5,784 nucleotides of DNA from Comamonadaceae bacterium (GTDB taxonomy: Bacteria; Pseudomonadota; Gammaproteobacteria; Burkholderiales; Burkholderiaceae). Of the stretch, positions 4,654-5,784 are shown one piece after another. The stretch is taken from positions 1 through 5,784 of the forward strand of contig CANCGU010000172.1 in NCBI GenBank assembly GCA_947377705.1, in the 5' to 3' direction. The stretch's first letter is position 1, and the number at the start of each line of letters is the position of its first letter. The notes beneath the pieces were generated by a model. It made no database searches and was not told the DNA's origin. It was given only the letters and a program-made list of their open reading frames with translations. The translations under genes were made by a program, and so were the position numbers.

Positions 4654-5784
4654 TCAAACCTCAGAAGACTGCTGCAACGCCCACATCTGCGCATACCGGC
4701 CATTCAACGCCAACAGCTCCGAGTGAGCACCTCGCTCCACAATGCGCCCCGCATCCAACACCAAAATCTCATGCGCATCCACTACCGTTGACAAACGATG
4801 CGCAATCACCAATGTGGTTTTATTCTGCGCAGCACTTTGCAACTCAGCCTGAATCGCCCTCTCATTGGCGCTGTCCAGAGCCGATGTGGCTTCGTCAAAA
4901 ATCACAATTGGTGGGTTCTTCAGCAAGGTACGCGCGATCGCCACGCGTTGCTTCTCACCGCCCGACAACTTCAAACCGCGCTCCCCCACCATGGTGTCGT
5001 AACCCTTGGGCGTGGCGGCGATGAAGTCGTGGATGTGTGCCGCTTTGGCCGCCTGCTCCACCTCGGCCTCCGTCGCATCGGTGCGGCCATAGGCGATGTT
5101 GTAACGCACAGTGTCATTGAACAGCACCGTGTCTTGCGGCACGATGCCCATGGCACGACGCACGCTGCCTTGCGTGACTTGGCGAATGTCTTGGCCATCG
5201 AGGGTGATCGCGCCACTGCCCACGTCATAAAAGCGAAACAGCAACCGCGCCAAGGTGGACTTGCCCGAACCTGAAGGACCGACAACCGCCACGGTTTTGC
5301 CTGCCGGAATTTCAAAGCTGATGCCATGCAAGATGGGACGCGCGGCCTCATACGCAAACACCACCGACTCAAACTTCACCGTGGGCGAGCCGTTCAACTG
5401 AAGCGTGGGCGCATGAGGCGCATCGGCCACTTCACGTTCTTTTTCTAAGAGCGTGAACATGCGATCGAGGTCTGTCAGGCTTTGTTTGATTTCTCGGTAC
5501 AGCACACCCAAGAAGTTGAGGGGAATGTAGAGCTGAATCATGAAGGCATTGATCATCACCAAGTCGCCCAAAGTCATGCGGCCCTCGACCACGCCTTGCG
5601 TGGCTCGCCACAGCATGCCTACTAAAGCCACCGCAATGATGAGCTGCTGACCGGTGTTGAGCAACGACAACGAGGTTTGTGCTTTCAGACGCGCACGACG
5701 CAAGGCCTCTAGGCTTTTGTCATAGCGCGCGGCTTCGAAGGCTTCATTGTTGAAGTACTTCACCGTCTCGTAGTTGAGCAACGA
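4654..5784 (-). CDS. Atm1-type ABC exporter, C-terminal part (permease end plus ATPase; N-terminus beyond the right edge)
   Basis: This is a half-size ABC exporter of the inner membrane. Its Atm1/ABCB7/HMT1 relatives move glutathione conjugates or glutathione-bound metal and persulfide species. The frame is open through the right edge: the first visible residues are [14 protein letters not shown], a hallmark of this subfamily, and TTG at 5781 is an internal Leu codon. The visible 376 residues hold the last transmembrane helices (about visible residues 43-61 and 73-95) with the Atm1-like [25 protein letters not shown]. The complete nucleotide-binding domain follows: Walker [10 protein letters not shown] (5280-5254), Q-loop VPQD, signature LSGGEKQR (4968-4945), Walker [13 protein letters not shown] (from 4908) and the H-loop His (4800-4798). 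All catalytic residues are present, so the ATPase should be active. About 200-240 residues of N-terminal membrane domain are missing. The gene converges on metK. An MsbA-type lipid exporter is a less likely alternative, given the [11 protein letters not shown] signature. Confidence 0.93.
   Translation of the reverse strand, partial: SLLNYETVKYFNNEAFEAARYDKSLEALRRARLKAQTSLSLLNTGQQLIIAVALVGMLWRATQGVVEGRMTLGDLVMINAFMIQLYIPLNFLGVLYREIKQSLTDLDRMFTLLEKEREVADAPHAPTLQLNGSPTVKFESVVFAYEAARPILHGISFEIPAGKTVAVVGPSGSGKSTLARLLFRFYDVGSGAITLDGQDIRQVTQGSVRRAMGIVPQDTVLFNDTVRYNIAYGRTDATEAEVEQAAKAAHIHDFIAATPKGYDTMVGERGLKLSGGEKQRVAIARTLLKNPPIVIFDEATSALDSANERAIQAELQSAAQNKTTLVIAHRLSTVVDAHEILVLDAGRIVERGAHSELLALNGRYAQMWALQQSSEV

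Noticed and set aside
4338..4703. Minus-strand open frame of 121 codons covering the metK terminator and both repeat units
   Set aside because: It runs through hairpin arms and a terminator and overlaps the end of the exporter gene. Similar frames in repeat DNA are usually mis-annotations.

Overview
The window looks like chromosomal DNA of a betaproteobacterium, most likely Burkholderiales and close to the Comamonadaceae (Limnohabitans/Rhodoferax/Polaromonas type). This rests on the style of the proteins (EngB, MetK, two LpxL-type acyltransferases, an Atm1-like exporter), fairly high GC and tight packing. It comes from recalled family sequences, not from a search. All five substantial genes are housekeeping types, with no phage, transposase, CRISPR array, tRNA or rRNA visible.

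Layout, left to right. A c-type cytochrome of the cytochrome c4 type (minus strand, cut by the left edge) is divergent from engB, the ribosome-assembly GTPase (plus strand). engB converges, with only 13 bases between, on a tightly coupled pair of LpxL/HtrB-family acyltransferase genes on the minus strand. That pair is divergent from metK (S-adenosylmethionine synthetase, plus strand), with a 194-base region between them. metK ends at a clear intrinsic terminator. It is followed by about 275 non-coding bases holding two inverted copies of a hairpin-forming repeat. An ABC exporter of the Atm1 type then comes in on the minus strand and is cut by the right edge.

The genes serve separate core functions: periplasmic electron transfer, 50S subunit assembly, lipid A secondary acylation, SAM synthesis, and export of glutathione or metal-sulfur compounds. 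Only the acyltransferase pair clearly forms an operon.

The two non-coding regions are the most interesting parts. (1) The metK leader can fold into a 20-pair hairpin that buries the metK Shine-Dalgarno and runs straight into six T's. An alternative upstream pairing would open its base. I recognise no known SAM riboswitch class, so this is a candidate undescribed cis-regulator. (2) Downstream of metK, two diverged repeat units in opposite orientation share a perfect 30-bp core. Each core sits in the loop of its own stem, and the stems differ in sequence but keep complementarity. This suggests a dispersed, structure-conserved repeat family.
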